From NCBI GenBank assembly GCA_907163375.1, contig CAJQUW010008614.1, forward strand, positions 1 through 64,000: a stretch of DNA of 64,000 nt, read 5' to 3'. Position numbers and translations under genes: made by a program. Below are positions 13,744 through 23,899 of the stretch, piece after piece. This DNA comes from Prostheceraeus crozeri (lineage: Eukaryota; Platyhelminthes; Polycladida; Euryleptidae). Positions within the stretch are counted from its first letter, which is position 1. Each line of letters opens with the position of its first letter. The notes below the pieces were generated by a model, which was given only the letters and a program-made list of their open reading frames with translations, was not told the origin of the DNA and made no database searches.

Positions 13744-14556
13744 ATGGGGAATGATTGGAAGAAAGACCTACAAACCCTCATCCATCCTTTTTTCATTGTC
13801 AACATGTTTCTTATTTCCACCTTCTTTTTTACCAAAATGATTCCACCTGTGTGCCAGCTCATGTACGACTCATGTGACATCGATGTGCGTGAATATGAAA
13901 TGTTAACCTTCTTAGGCTGCGTCGTAGCTTTTAAGAAGAAGCGTCAGGTTAATTTTTCAAACTTCATCGCAACTTTCTGTATGTTCGCTAAAATTGTGAA
14001 TGTTCTTATGTTTGGGCGATACAGCTACTTTTACGCCCTCGGCTATCTCCTTGTATGGTTGCTACAAGCTGTATTTCTTCATCAACCAGTTTATCGTGGA
14101 CCCGACAAGATAGTCTACTTCAAAGAGAACACGTTGATTGAAGAGGTTCTTCAAGGCGACCGCAGAATAACGTGGCTGATAGCATTTTATGCTGCATGGT
14201 CACCTGCATGCGTTAACGCAGCTCCTGATTTTTCAGAATTGTCCGAAAATTATGGACTTGATAATCTGCGATTTGGCAAAGTTGATGTCACACGATGCCC
14301 AAATATCGCTGCACAATTCAAAGTAGACACATCGTCGTGGACGAAGCAACTACCTACCATGATTCTTTTTCAAGGTGGAAGGGAGTACGACAGACGTCCT
14401 GGATATCTGAAAGGAAAGATTCAGAGATTTGACTTCGGCTATGAGAATATTGTGAAGGCCTTCGGACTAACTGAGATATACAATGAATGTAAGCGAAACC
14501 CCATCTATAAGAAGAAGAAGAAACAGGCTGGAGACGTGAAAACTAAGGAAGAATAA
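13744..14556 (+). CDS. TMX2: Thioredoxin-related transmembrane protein 2 (TMX2)
   Basis: This 270-codon frame encodes an ER and mitochondria-associated-membrane protein of the TMX family of thioredoxin-like proteins. A hydrophobic segment lies at residues 12-30 and others at about 72-90 and 98-112. They are followed by a thioredoxin-like domain (about 122-245) with WLIAFYAAWSPAC at 144-156, the FGKVDV strand at 177-182 and the cis-proline motif KQLPTMILFQGG at 201-212. The conserved DIDVREYEML at 45-54 and the Lys-rich tail also match TMX2. The active site is SPAC, with only the second cysteine, as in vertebrate SNDC, so classical dithiol oxidoreductase chemistry is unlikely. The start is the first in-frame ATG, ten bases after a splice acceptor (13,733). 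The protein is somewhat shorter at the N-terminus than the 296-residue human one. The whole frame is free of introns, whereas vertebrate TMX2 has several, which could mean intron loss or a retrocopy. Confidence 0.9.
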   Translation: MGNDWKKDLQTLIHPFFIVNMFLISTFFFTKMIPPVCQLMYDSCDIDVREYEMLTFLGCVVAFKKKRQVNFSNFIATFCMFAKIVNVLMFGRYSYFYALGYLLVWLLQAVFLHQPVYRGPDKIVYFKENTLIEEVLQGDRRITWLIAFYAAWSPACVNAAPDFSELSENYGLDNLRFGKVDVTRCPNIAAQFKVDTSSWTKQLPTMILFQGGREYDRRPGYLKGKIQRFDFGYENIVKAFGLTEIYNECKRNPIYKKKKKQAGDVKTKEE

Positions 14557-14697
14557 AAATCAGATGAACTTTAGTTGCTATTCATTTGTTGATGTAAACC
14601 GCCATTTTTGTTACTAGGAAATCGTTCGATATTTGGATTCTGTCTCCAGAAATGATGCTACACCTTCTTATTTATATTTGTAGTATAATTGTAAACA

Positions 14698-14736
14698 AAT
14701 AAACGACACGATAGCAGAGAATGTGTTTTTAATAAA
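14698..14736 (+). promoter_or_regulatory. TMX2 polyadenylation signals
   Basis: AATAAA occurs at 14,698-14,703 and again at 14,731-14,736, 140-180 bases after the TMX2 stop codon. A third copy overlaps the stop itself at 14,552-14,557 and is less likely to be used. Confidence 0.6.
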
Positions 14737-14759
14737 TTCATAACCTTGTCCCATCGGTC

Positions 14760-15589
14760 TGCCAGCAAATAGCCTGCCGTGGGACACCTGTGTGTTTAAT
14801 GAGACGAGACATATAGACGCGATATTTGCAATTGGCAAGTTGCTATTATATTCACATTGTATTGATTTCTGATATTGGATGATGGCAGCTGCTCAGGTCT
14901 GCTCCCATTTTTCAACTGAGGATGTAACTCAATATTTAATTTTTCTATTTAGACGCGATGCTTAGAGCCTATAGATAAATTAGCACATCAAATTGCAGCA
15001 TTCGAACTTTATTAGCCTCTTCTCTTATTGCTTATAAATTGCTACGAATTAATGCTCCCTTTCGTTTCCATTATTTGTGGCCAGTCTACCGTGATCAAAT
15101 TTTTCGTCGGTTTGGATGTATACATTCAGAGATGTAGAGATACCTCTTTGAACAACGATGAGTGAAAAACATTGTATCCTTGGAACAAAATATGTTGAAC
15201 TGAAATTTGTGCAAGAGATATATACGAAACTTTTAAGTGAAGAAGGCGCGACCATTTAGGCCTTACAGTTTTCAAAAGAAAATAGTTGAAAGTCAAGAAA
15301 ACTCAAAGCTTCAAGTTCACGCGAGTGATTCGAGGCATATCAAACTTAAAAAATGAAAATTTTACCGCCGGTGATGTGATCAATATTCTCTAATAATCAG
15401 TTGTGCTGTGACAAGCTGCTGCTGAACATGGTCATCACAGTAATGCGCAGATTATCCTAAATTACACCAATGAAGCGAGTGGTGGGCAGCGATAAATTTT
15501 CCGATGGGTCCGATAACGATAAAGCGATAAATTTTACGCAAAGGTTAAAGCGATAACGATAAATCCTGAAATTGTCTCTACTAACGTCT
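14760..15589. other. No gene recognised; GATAA-rich repeat at right edge
   Basis: No coding signal. At 15,490-15,565 the word GCGATAA and close variants recur about five times, next to a CGAGTGGTGGGC stretch that resembles a hAT end. The piggyBac copy appears to have landed inside this older repeat. Confidence 0.4.
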
Positions 15590-17742
15590 TTAACCCTCTA
15601 ACTACCAGGGATAAAACCATCATTAACTACCATGGGGTCATTTTTTGACCCCAATATTATTTTCATAAGACAATCATCGTTTTTGTAAATTTTGGCATAC
15701 CGATTTGTGTATGGAATACAAAAGTGAATATTAAAACCAATACGAGTTATACATGACAGTAAATTGTATAATTTCAGACAGAACAAGTAGGCCTACACAA
15801 GAAAGAGGAGTGGTTATTGCTAGTTTGTCTTCCTTTTTCTTGGAGTGTATGAAGCAAGAGTTGTATTCGATTGAAATGCAAATTTCGATGATAATTCTTC
15901 TCGACCACACTTCGATGTTATCAATGGAGGTAAAAACCGTTTATTTTGTCGGACTGTATCAACGTAGGTCAGGTTATTTGATAACAGAGCATTGCTGAGA
16001 AAAATGCTAGAGAGAAAGTTATCTCCTGTGACATTGCGTCCGGAATTCTTCAAGTGTTCTGTCATTTGCATGACCACTCTGGCTCCTTGGCCGATTTCAG
16101 CTGAGTGCCCAGTTTTTCCACAGTACACTTCTAAATTTGAGCAGTAGCTTGTCTCACGTCACACATGAGCCAACGCTTGATTCCATATTTCCCCGGTTTG
16201 CTGGGTATATACATCTTGAAACCACACCGTCCCCGAAATAACACCAGCTGCTCGTCCACTGTAACATTCGTCCCCGGTTTAAAATTTGATCGACACTTGG
16301 CAGCAAATAGATCATGATCTAATTGGAGCTAGCTTGTCTCTAGAACGTCGGTCAGTTCTCGTGTTTTCATCATCGAATCTCAGACATCTTGTGAGTTCAC
16401 TGAATCGATTCCTCGACATTGCTTTAGCGAAAACAGGGCGTCCATGATCTCGGTTCCACAGATGTTCAATAGGTTCCAATCTTGCACGATACACACCAGC
16501 CAGTATAAGAAGTCCAATATAAGTTTGCAGCTCTTTTTCGTCAGCGTTTTTCCATCTATCTCCAAGAACTCGATGACCTTCTTCATTGGTATGTGTAATT
16601 ATCATTCTTATCATACTTGGTGTTATGAAGCAATAAAAAGCTCCCAATGGGTCACCCGATCGTTCTGTGGTTGATTTTGTGGGACCTGGTTGCTCACGTA
16701 CAATGTTATGTTACCTTCGACGACCCTGTGACGATGGATGAGGAATCCAGATACTTCCATCTCGTGCATGATAAGACTCAGGTGTTGTTTGAGTTTCTTG
16801 GTTTTCACTACTTTCCGAACTTTCATCCTTCAAGACGTCATCATCGTCGCTCACTTCAGATAATTGATTAGCTGATTCACTGAAGTTTTCTGCTTCTGAG
16901 ACATCATCATCAGTGGACTCTTCTTCTATATTAGTTCCAAACAACGTATTAGTCGCCAGAAGAGCAGCAGCTCGCTGTTTCCTTCGAGACGAAAAGCCTT
17001 CGGCCATAAACACCTCAAATGTAATGTCAATGTTCACAAGCGTCTGCCAGCCACAGAATAAATAAATGTCACTGATACCGCGTCTTTCGACTACCTAGTC
17101 GTGAGTCATTCGATCGAAGTTCGGATGATCTCAGTGCACGTGCAATTCATTAAAACAGATAGATCTTGGTATGAACCGTGCGCTCTCCGCTTTGTATGTA
17201 TGGCGTTAGAAGTCGCTCAGACCGCTTGCTTGCCAGGAACACACGTGTGACGAAAGCTCATCGTCAATATACTTGATATTGATCATGCGATATTCAAAGG
17301 CATATTCTGTTTGTGAATGGATATCATCAAGGCTATATAGGCCTACACAAGATGGATCGAATAATGGAGTAATTCGATCTACTACAGCAACCTATTATTT
17401 CAGACAAAAAGATAAATCAATTAAGTTGGAATCTGACAGCATTGTAAAATTGACACCAGTAAACAAGATAAATTTGTTAACGCATCATAACATTTTTCTG
17501 GTGGATTGAAACTTGGGGTCAAAACATGACCCCCATGGTAATTAGTGATGGAATTTTGATTTTCCAGTGATGCGCCTTTATAAATAACATTATTACATAT
17601 CCAAATACTTAAATATAAGCGCAATATTCATGCAGACAAAGTCACAGAACCATTACATGTTGGAGAGCTTGTGAGAAATTTGCTATGAAAAAGATCATTA
17701 GTGGGGTCAAAAATTGACCCCATGGTAGTTAGAGGGTTTTAA
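15590..17742 (-). mobile_element. piggyBac-like DNA transposon, defective
   Basis: The left end is TTAA (15,590-15,593) followed by CCCTCTAACTACC. The right end is GGTAGTTAGAGGG followed by TT and TTAA (17,739-17,742). The terminal repeats continue inward as a block around GGGGTCA...TGACCCC, with a further internal copy at about 17,514-17,545. TTAA duplication and CCC termini are hallmarks of the piggyBac superfamily. The ends differ by two bases at the junction. The transposase inside is broken. Confidence 0.85.
15820..17037 (-). pseudogene. piggyBac transposase (DDE_Tnp_1_7) pseudogene
   Basis: Reading the minus strand from right to left: an acidic serine-rich N-terminus (17,037-16,711) starting at or near the MAEGFSSRRK methionine, then the conserved front of the domain (16,647-16,312) with ELQTYIGLLILAGVYRARLE, LWNRDHGRPVFAKAMSRNRF and RCLRFDDENTRTD...DKLAPIR, then NVTVDEQLVLFRGRCGFKMY and KPGKYGIKRWLMCDV (about 16,300-16,150), and finally YCGKTG and GRNVTGDNFLSS (16,128-15,820). 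VDEQL and GDNF hold two of the expected catalytic aspartates. The pieces lie in different frames, and the C-terminal third, with the last acidic residue and the cysteine-rich zinc finger, is absent. It is dead and could move only in trans. Confidence 0.85.
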
Positions 17743-17807
17743 TTGTCTCATTTTTTGCTACTAAACCTCTACACTGAATTCACTAAAATAAATACTGTTC
17801 TACATGA

Positions 17808-17945
17808 TGATTTGTTACACGACGGCCATGCACAAGCATGCACTCCTTCGATTCCATGTCTTCTAACAACATCGAGTGCTACAGCTCGAGGACATGAAAT
17901 CGAAGTCGTGCCTGCATGCATATACAAGGCCATGTGTAACAATTG
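17808..17945. repeat. Hairpin element, about 60-bp arms
   Basis: TTGTTACAC, GGCC.TG, GCATGCA and TTCGATT.CATGTC occur in order at 17,811-17,868 and, as complements, in reverse order at 17,892-17,942. The loop is about 25 bases. It is a small MITE. A pre-miRNA-like fold is an alternative but is not supported by anything else. Confidence 0.6.
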
Positions 17946-18086
17946 ATTATGTTGATGCACTCTTCATTGGTCTGGGCCTTTTGGCCTCGATAATATCGTA
18001 CAGAAACCTACAAGTACATGCTTAAAATATAACATAGGCTGGTATTGAATAAATAGGAGCATTGATGAAAGACACGAATTGAGAAC

Positions 18087-18092
18087 TTTATT
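18087..18092 (-). promoter_or_regulatory. Polyadenylation signal of the minus-strand hAT-derived unit
   Basis: AATAAA on the minus strand, about 95 bases beyond the stop codon at 18,188-18,190. Confidence 0.45.
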
Positions 18093-18187
18093 GTTAGAAA
18101 CCATAAAAACAACACATGTATCGGGTACCACGACAAACTTCACCGCACCACAAAGTACAATCAGAGCAGAGAGGAATCATACAAATA

Positions 18188-18790
18188 CTACACATCATCA
18201 TCATCCTCATCGGCCCCTCCTGGCTGCAGCCTCTTGTTGAGGCGGAGGTTTCCCTTCAGAAACACGAGGTGTTCAAAATTGTCATCACTGCCCTCTTCGG
18301 CCTCAGTACGTCTCCAGCCACGCTGAAGAGACGCTCTACTCCTGCAGGGATCCCGGTATTGTACTTTATGAAAAGTGTTATCCAGTGGGCCCTATGCTTC
18401 GCAGGGAAGTGCGACTTCTTCACAGTTGCCTGAAAAAAACACATACATCATTGCAATCTTACATGTACACATTCTGCAATTACACATTGCACCGAATTAT
18501 CACTTGCTTGTACACGGTATGCTCATTGTGCATGAAAGAACATGGCAAGACTTTAAACACATAGGCCTACCTCCTTGCTCCTCCTCCACCCTTGCAGCTC
18601 CTTTTTGAGGTCTTCCTGCAGGTTATTGTCGCGGTTTTCCTCGGTTGCATCCTCACACTCGCAGAGCTCGTGAAAGGGGTCATCGCCGTCCTCCTGATGC
18701 TCCTTCATCGTAACTTGGTTTCCCCCTCTCTCGCCTCCTCCTGTCTGACGAGCGCCGTCATCTCAGGATCCTCATGGATATCTCCTCCTT
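18188..18790 (-). pseudogene. hAT-derived gene 3' end with a spliced intron
   Basis: The minus strand carries an upstream exon (from about 18,790 to 18,571) rich in acidic residues, ending ...KELQGWRRSKE before the donor GTAGGC. A 141-bp intron follows (18,570-18,430) and ends in TTTTTTTCAG. The final exon (18,429-18,188) has HRAHWITLF and then NTGIPAGVERLFSVAGDVL, the hallmark of the hAT dimerisation domain. The two exons join in phase. A frame change near 18,295 separates this from the matching end (EHLVFLKGNLRLNKRL, then a GADEDDDDV tail and stop). Either a decayed intron-bearing hAT transposase or a decayed host gene derived from one. The N-terminal part was not found. Confidence 0.6.
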
Positions 18791-18803
18791 CATTTGGGGA
18801 GCC

Positions 18804-19047
18804 ATCCCTGTGGGAACGAATCTTGCGAAAAACTGGCGAATGTCAGCTGCAGAATATCATGCTGCAGTTCAGTCATATTTGCGGGATATTCGCTGGCGAA
18901 GTTCGCCGGCGACAATTCGCGCTCTATATGGCACCATTTACTTTTGACTTTCTCTCTTATTTTCTTTAGTAATCCGCCTCTACAGCTACATTCTCCCTCA
19001 CCTCCTCACTATCCCCCACATATGGCTAACCTCCCGGTGGTAAAAAT
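18804..19047. repeat. Interspersed repeat segment shared in inverse orientation with 41.3-41.8 kb
   Basis: ATCCCTGTGGGAACGAATC at 18,804-18,822 and CCCGGTGGTAAAAAT at 19,033-19,047 both reappear, complemented, at 41,820-41,842 and 41,284-41,298. Two unlinked words in the same order imply that both loci are copies of one repeat family. Confidence 0.55.
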
Positions 19048-19160
19048 TTCATCGGGCCGATGCATGAAATCTCGTTTCGGCATCGCGGCGTCGATTTCCC
19101 ATAAAATCGATGCCTTGCCGATGCCCGAGAATTCGTCTCGGCATTGCACCTGATATTCCG

Positions 19161-19500
19161 CTCTATTTCCGATATCGGATTTTGGCCGATTAATCGCTAC
19201 ATATGCGGTATCCCACCTGTTTTGTCGCTCTATTACCGATATCGGATTTTGGCCGATTAATCGCTATGCGGTATCCCACCTGTTTTGTCGCTCTATATCC
19301 GATATCGGATTTTGGCCGATTAATCGCTACATATGCGGTATCCCACCTGTTTTGTCGCTCTATTTCCGATATCGGATTTTGGCCGATTAATCGCTACATA
19401 TGCGGTATCCCACCTGTTTTGTCGCTCTATATCCGATATCGGATTTTGGCCGATTAATCGCTACATATGCGGCATCCCAGCTGCTTTGTCGCTCTATATT
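19161..19500. repeat. Minisatellite, 67-bp units, about 5 copies
   Basis: CTCTAT starts units at 19,161, 19,228, 19,291, 19,358, 19,425 and 19,492. One unit is 4 bases short. Each contains a TCCGATATCGGA-type palindrome and GGCCGATTAATCGCTA. The array follows a CCCGGTGGTAAAAAT terminus at 19,033, so it is probably the tandem core of a mobile repeat rather than a free satellite. Confidence 0.8.
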
Positions 19501-19745
19501 CGCTATTGGACTTGAGACGTTAAGCCGATTAATTTACAATCTGAATCACTCGTATAAAAATTATACCGCTAGCTACACACGCTTTTCCTAGTCCTGAACT
19601 ACAACATGTGCTAGGCCAATTAACAATTGTTGAAAACGAAGACAGCATTCATTCAATAACATCATATTACAAAAAATACATGTATGAAATCTAGAAATAG
19701 CGCACTGCACAATCTGTATCAACAATCATCTGGATTTCTATACTA

Positions 19746-20032
19746 AAACTAAAAATGTTCGGATAACAAGTCCAATGTGATTTTAGGCGAAATTGTTCGA
19801 TTCAACTTCTCCTCCAGAACATCTCGTCCTTCCAGTGCAGGCTCTGCGACTCCTAGCTCGTTGTTGTGGCAGGCAATTGCTTCCACCCGCAATGGCTTTG
19901 GCAAAGAGAACTTGTTCGACCCGGACTGTCGCCTCATCCTCCCACTGCCGCGATCAATTGCATCCTTCAACATTTTCTGGATCACCTCTTCAATCGTCTT
20001 CTCATTCCCAATTTTCTCTTCTCTTAGGGAAT
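19746..20032 (-). CDS. Unidentified terminal exon-like open frame
   Basis: On the minus strand a splice acceptor (ATTTTTTCAG) at 20,034-20,033 opens about 95 codons that run to a TAG stop. The translation is hydrophilic and protein-like: SLREEKIGNEKTIEEVIQKM, later LPKPLRVEAIACHNNELGVA. The frame extends upstream to 20,225 with a possible GGTAAGTC donor near 20,210. I do not recognise the family. It may be an upstream part of the hAT-derived unit at 18.2-18.8 kb, or an unrelated gene fragment. Confidence 0.3.
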
Positions 20033-20225
20033 CTGAAAAAATGACGCGAGGAATTAGTAGTGTATGGTAATGAGTAACGAATGTTTGTTTCCAGTGGGAA
20101 ACACAGAAAATACATTTAGATAAGCCTTGCTGCTGAGTGATGTCTTCGACGGGCTGGCTGGTGTTACCCGACCCCGTCCCGCGGATAGGGGCGTCTTCGA
20201 TAGACTTACCGCTGCTTTGTATCAT

Positions 20226-21559
20226 AAAAAGAACTGCATCATAATGCTTGTATCATAATGCTGCATGCGGAAAATTACATGTACTCGTATATGACAGTAA
20301 TGAAAGAAACTTCGTGGTCTACTGTAATGTTTGTTAATTCGTCGCGATGACATGAAGTTCTAAACAAATAGATGAACATGCATTATACTCGTACATACCG
20401 GTACTTATACATATATACTTCAGTTGACTAGTCTGATCGGGAGCGAATTTATGTTTTCAGAAGACATAATGTGCATGCAAACTCCGTTTTATTTTTATGG
20501 TCGATAATTTACAATAGAAGCAATAACCAGTACTTCGGCCTTGAGAGGGCGATGCTACATGGCACGAATGCGTGCACATAAACACTAACATTTAATACAG
20601 ATCAGGAGTGAACAGGACTTAAAAATTTCACTTATGATTGGGCAACTGTCCAGTTCATGACTACTATTTATCGGAGGTTCAATGCATTCTGAAACAGAAA
20701 TATTGTTTGAGTACTATTTTTTTACAACTTGTTTCAGAATGTAAATATCGTAACGAGATTGATCGATCATTTTTCATCAGTTCAAGGCATTGAATATAGA
20801 GCTTAAGCAATTTCATTTTTTTAACTTATTAAATATTTGAGTAAACTTAATTCATATCAAGCCTTATGACATGAAAAGACGTGCCAAGTTTACAAGTTCA
20901 ATGAAATGAAAAATCATTGAATAAGATGAAAATTTAAAGATTTCAATACTCAATCTTTGATGAATGCTATCCTCTGCTATGATGAAGACTGACAAAATCA
21001 ACAGTTCGCATACTTTTAATCGTCTGCATGCGGTTCCAGAGTCCATAAGCTATAACTCTATAGATTCTTAGAGCAAACTTAAACGATTTTACTTATGCTT
21101 CGTAAACATCAATAGGAAATTTGAAAATGTATTCATAAACAATTTTAATGCATTCTATTCAAAAATATTGAGCTATTCATTTTTGCTATAGATCAGACTA
21201 TCTACTATTTACTATGGTCAGGCAAGGAAAAAGAAAATTCCAAAAGATTTTATCACTCCTCCAGTTAATTGACCAATCTGAAAAATGAAGTGTTGTGATT
21301 ATAATAGCCGGCGCTTAGTGCCACTGACACTTCTGTTGGGCTTTGATAAAACATCGCTTCGATGCCCAAGCTTAAATAAGCACTATACCGGCAATAAAAC
21401 TGAGTTCTTTATGAAGTATTCAGACATTTGGGAGCTCGTGTTTTGGCGGTTGCTGCCTGGGCAAAAAACACGAGCTGCCAATTTATGAAAACAATTCGGA
21501 AAATTGTCCACCCCCTGTAGTTCATAAAATTCAATCCTAAATTTCTGACTATTCAGGTA
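20226..21559. other. No gene recognised
   Basis: AT-rich. A stretch of about 50 bp at 20,752-20,805 (containing TTCATCAGTTCAAGGCATTG) recurs at 21,558-21,605, at the left edge of the first reverse transcriptase relic. An older duplicate of that relic may therefore once have stood here. Confidence 0.45.
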
Positions 21560-21599
21560 ACGATATTGATAGATCATTTTCATCAGTTCAAGGCATTGA

Positions 21600-22130
21600 A
21601 TATAAAACAGAAAAGGATTGGAGTAGCACGACTACTGTCCAAGACCACCAGATACATCGATGACTTATGTGTCTTCAATTAGAAGCGCTTGGACAAAATT
21701 ATTCCAAGTATCTATCCAGATAGCTTAGAAGCTAACAGATGCGGACTTGATAATAAAGAAGCAGATTATCTTGACGTTAAGCTGAAAGTTACCAGCACTG
21801 GCCTTAAGACTGCTGTATATCACAAAGTGGACGACTTCAACTTTTCAGTAACACTTTTGACATCTCCTGAGAATGCACCACAAAATTGGAGTTAACGTTT
21901 TCAGCAGTCAGCTCATATGGTCGCATCTGCTCCTCATTAGAAGATTTCGTCATGAAATCGAAGAAAAGTTTCGGATTACTAAGATCAAGAGGATAAAGCA
22001 GCAAGGAATTACTAATATCCGCAGAAAGAGCACTGCATAGACATGACAAGATTTTGAGAAAATTCGGTCTTTATGCCGATAAACGAACTACTGCACGCTT
22101 TTATGATGATCGAAACCTTTAAGCAACGAA
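21600..22130 (+). pseudogene. Penelope-like reverse transcriptase relic 1
   Basis: The polymerase core motif is TRYIDDLCVFN at about 21,640-21,680. It is followed by IPSIYPDSLEANRCGLDNKE, ADYLDVKLKV and YHKVDDFNFSV (21,689-21,895), then FSSQLIWSHLLLIRRFRHEI-like residues after a frame change near 21,895. This matches the animal YIDD-type retroelement pattern (IYPPELELK..., YLDIYLE, YDKRDDFNFPIVNF). Only the rear half of the reverse transcriptase is present and it contains stops. A hammerhead-like motif lies 0.5 kb downstream. Confidence 0.7.
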
Positions 22131-22614
22131 CATATGGCAAGATGCATGATTAAAAATCCTTCAACACAACAAATTTATCGACTTTGACATGAACTACCGA
22201 TTATGACTACATGTATGAAAGATTCCGGATTCCTTGACTCCAGACTTCCGTACACTGTCCTTTTGCCGATTGTGACAAACCTTTCTTGCTTGTAATGCCA
22301 TAACAGTTTCGATTATAATTTTGTAATTATTTACATATTTATTTTCAATTATCTTTTATCATGTCATTTTCCTTTATTCTGATTTTTTTCCGCTATTGGT
22401 TCATTATCATCGCAGTTACTTATTTATTTTCAATTTAATTATTTATTATGTGATTTTTCTTCAGTCTGAATAGTTACCGCTATTTATAATTAATTTTCTT
22501 TCATTTTCATCGTACATTTTATTTACTGTTTCATTTGCATTAGCATTTAGAGTCAGTGTCATTGAGTCTGTACATGATGGATGCGCAGGGCCCCACTCAA
22601 GCAGGTCTGAGCGT

Positions 22615-22648
22615 TCAGGATTTAGGGGCCGAAACGCGAATCCTGGTC
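22615..22648 (+). ncRNA. Degenerate hammerhead-ribozyme-like motif
   Basis: CAGGATT and AATCCTG form a perfect 7-bp outer stem around GGCCGAAACGCG. GAAACGCG is the right half of the very short stem III hammerheads known from Penelope-like elements. The CUGANGA half and the left strand of stem II are missing, so activity is not expected. Confidence 0.35.
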
Positions 22649-22739
22649 GAGTTCCTTCCGAGTTCTTAGACACGTTTTGCTGAACTTTTGAATGATTCTT
22701 AACATCTGTAGAGAACGAACCATGCGTCCTTGTCAGGAT

Positions 22740-23150
22740 TTCATACTCTCTACTTCATCTTACTCTCAAACACGTCTATCTCCCTACTCAATCACAGCAG
22801 GGAGACTTAGTCGGCAGATGACGGATCTGTGCGGTGTCAATTTTCAAATATATGCCATATATTGAATGATAGTAATGATATGCTATAATATTCATTAAAT
22901 CATCGAAATTATCAAATTACATTACATACGTGTACTTATATAACATGATTATAACATATTTTAGTTATTATATTGCATATTATAATTGCTAGTATATCAT
23001 CGTTGCATTATATTTATATCACATCATTTTTGCAAATTATGCAATTATATCACTTAAATTTATAATGTACTGTGTTTTTACTTTGCATTGAATTTTCAGA
23101 CTTTATTATAATTAACAATTAACAATAACAATATTACAAAGCTGATTACA
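22740..23150. other. AT-rich spacer, no gene
   Basis: Extremely AT-rich sequence between the two Penelope-like relics. No motif was recognised. Confidence 0.6.
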
Positions 23151-23154
23151 AGAA

Positions 23155-23750
23155 TGCTACAAGCGGTACATTGATGATATCATCATGGATCCGTTTTACA
23201 AGGATGTGAAAATATTTTCTAACATAATTGAAGTGTTTAACTCGATTGACAAGAACATTCAGTTCACTATAGAAGTCCCTAGGGATAATTATATTAACTT
23301 TCTAGACCCAAGCATATCAGTGAATGGCAACCTTAAATACAAATGGTTTAGTAAGACATGTCATTCAGGCATAACTCTACATAGAGATAGTTGGCTTCCA
23401 AATAAAGTAAAAAATAATTTTCTCAAAAACAGTATAAAATACATTGATGATCGCAGTTCTGATGTATGTGTGTAGCGCCATTGGTCCTAAATACAACTGC
23501 AAAAGCAGATATCTAGTTTATTGTTTATAATTACTTTTGGTGCAATGACCTCCATGTTGGACAAAGTTGTCGACCTTTCAAGTTGCGCTATCAGGAACAC
23601 GAACGTAGTATTCGCAACAGAGATTCTAAAAGTGCTTTGAGCGAGCATCATCTAAAATTTTATGCTGATAGAGAGATGGAAATAACTGACTTTAGTTGTG
23701 AGATCCTTATTCAACAATTTAATGCGATTAATGGCTGAAGCACGCTTCAT
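23155..23750 (+). pseudogene. Penelope-like reverse transcriptase plus GIY-YIG relic 2
   Basis: The catalytic YKRYIDDIIMDPFY starts near 23,156. Up to 23,475 follow NSIDKNIQFTIEVPRDNYIN, FLDPSISVNG and YKWFSKTCHSGITLHRDSWL, the standard order for Penelope-type reverse transcriptases. After a stop, another frame (about 23,535-23,735) reads CNDLHVGQSCRPFKLRYQEH and then SIRNRDSKSALSEHHL, the core of a GIY-YIG endonuclease. Reverse transcriptase followed by GIY-YIG is diagnostic of Penelope-like elements. The copy is truncated at its 5' end and interrupted. Confidence 0.8.
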
Positions 23751-23851
23751 AGCGATGAAAATGCCAAAACTTAATAGACGTCATGAACAAGTTTAATGAG
23801 TTGCCACAACTATGCCTAATCAGTATTTAAGGATCCTTCTACATCTGTACG

Positions 23852-23891
23852 CCACCCTTGAGACTGTCTTCGGACGAAACGCGTCGGGTGC
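23852..23891 (+). ncRNA. Hammerhead-ribozyme-like motif, Penelope type
   Basis: The order is CACCC, TTGAGACT, GTC-TTCG-GAC, GAAAC, GCGTC, GGGTG. The outer stem (CACCC/GGGTG), stem II with a UUCG loop, GAAA and the minimal ACGCGT stem III all fit the short hammerheads of Penelope-like elements. Where CUGAUGA is expected the sequence has TTGAGAC, so this copy is probably inactive. Confidence 0.5.
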
Positions 23892-23899
23892 TTCTTTTT

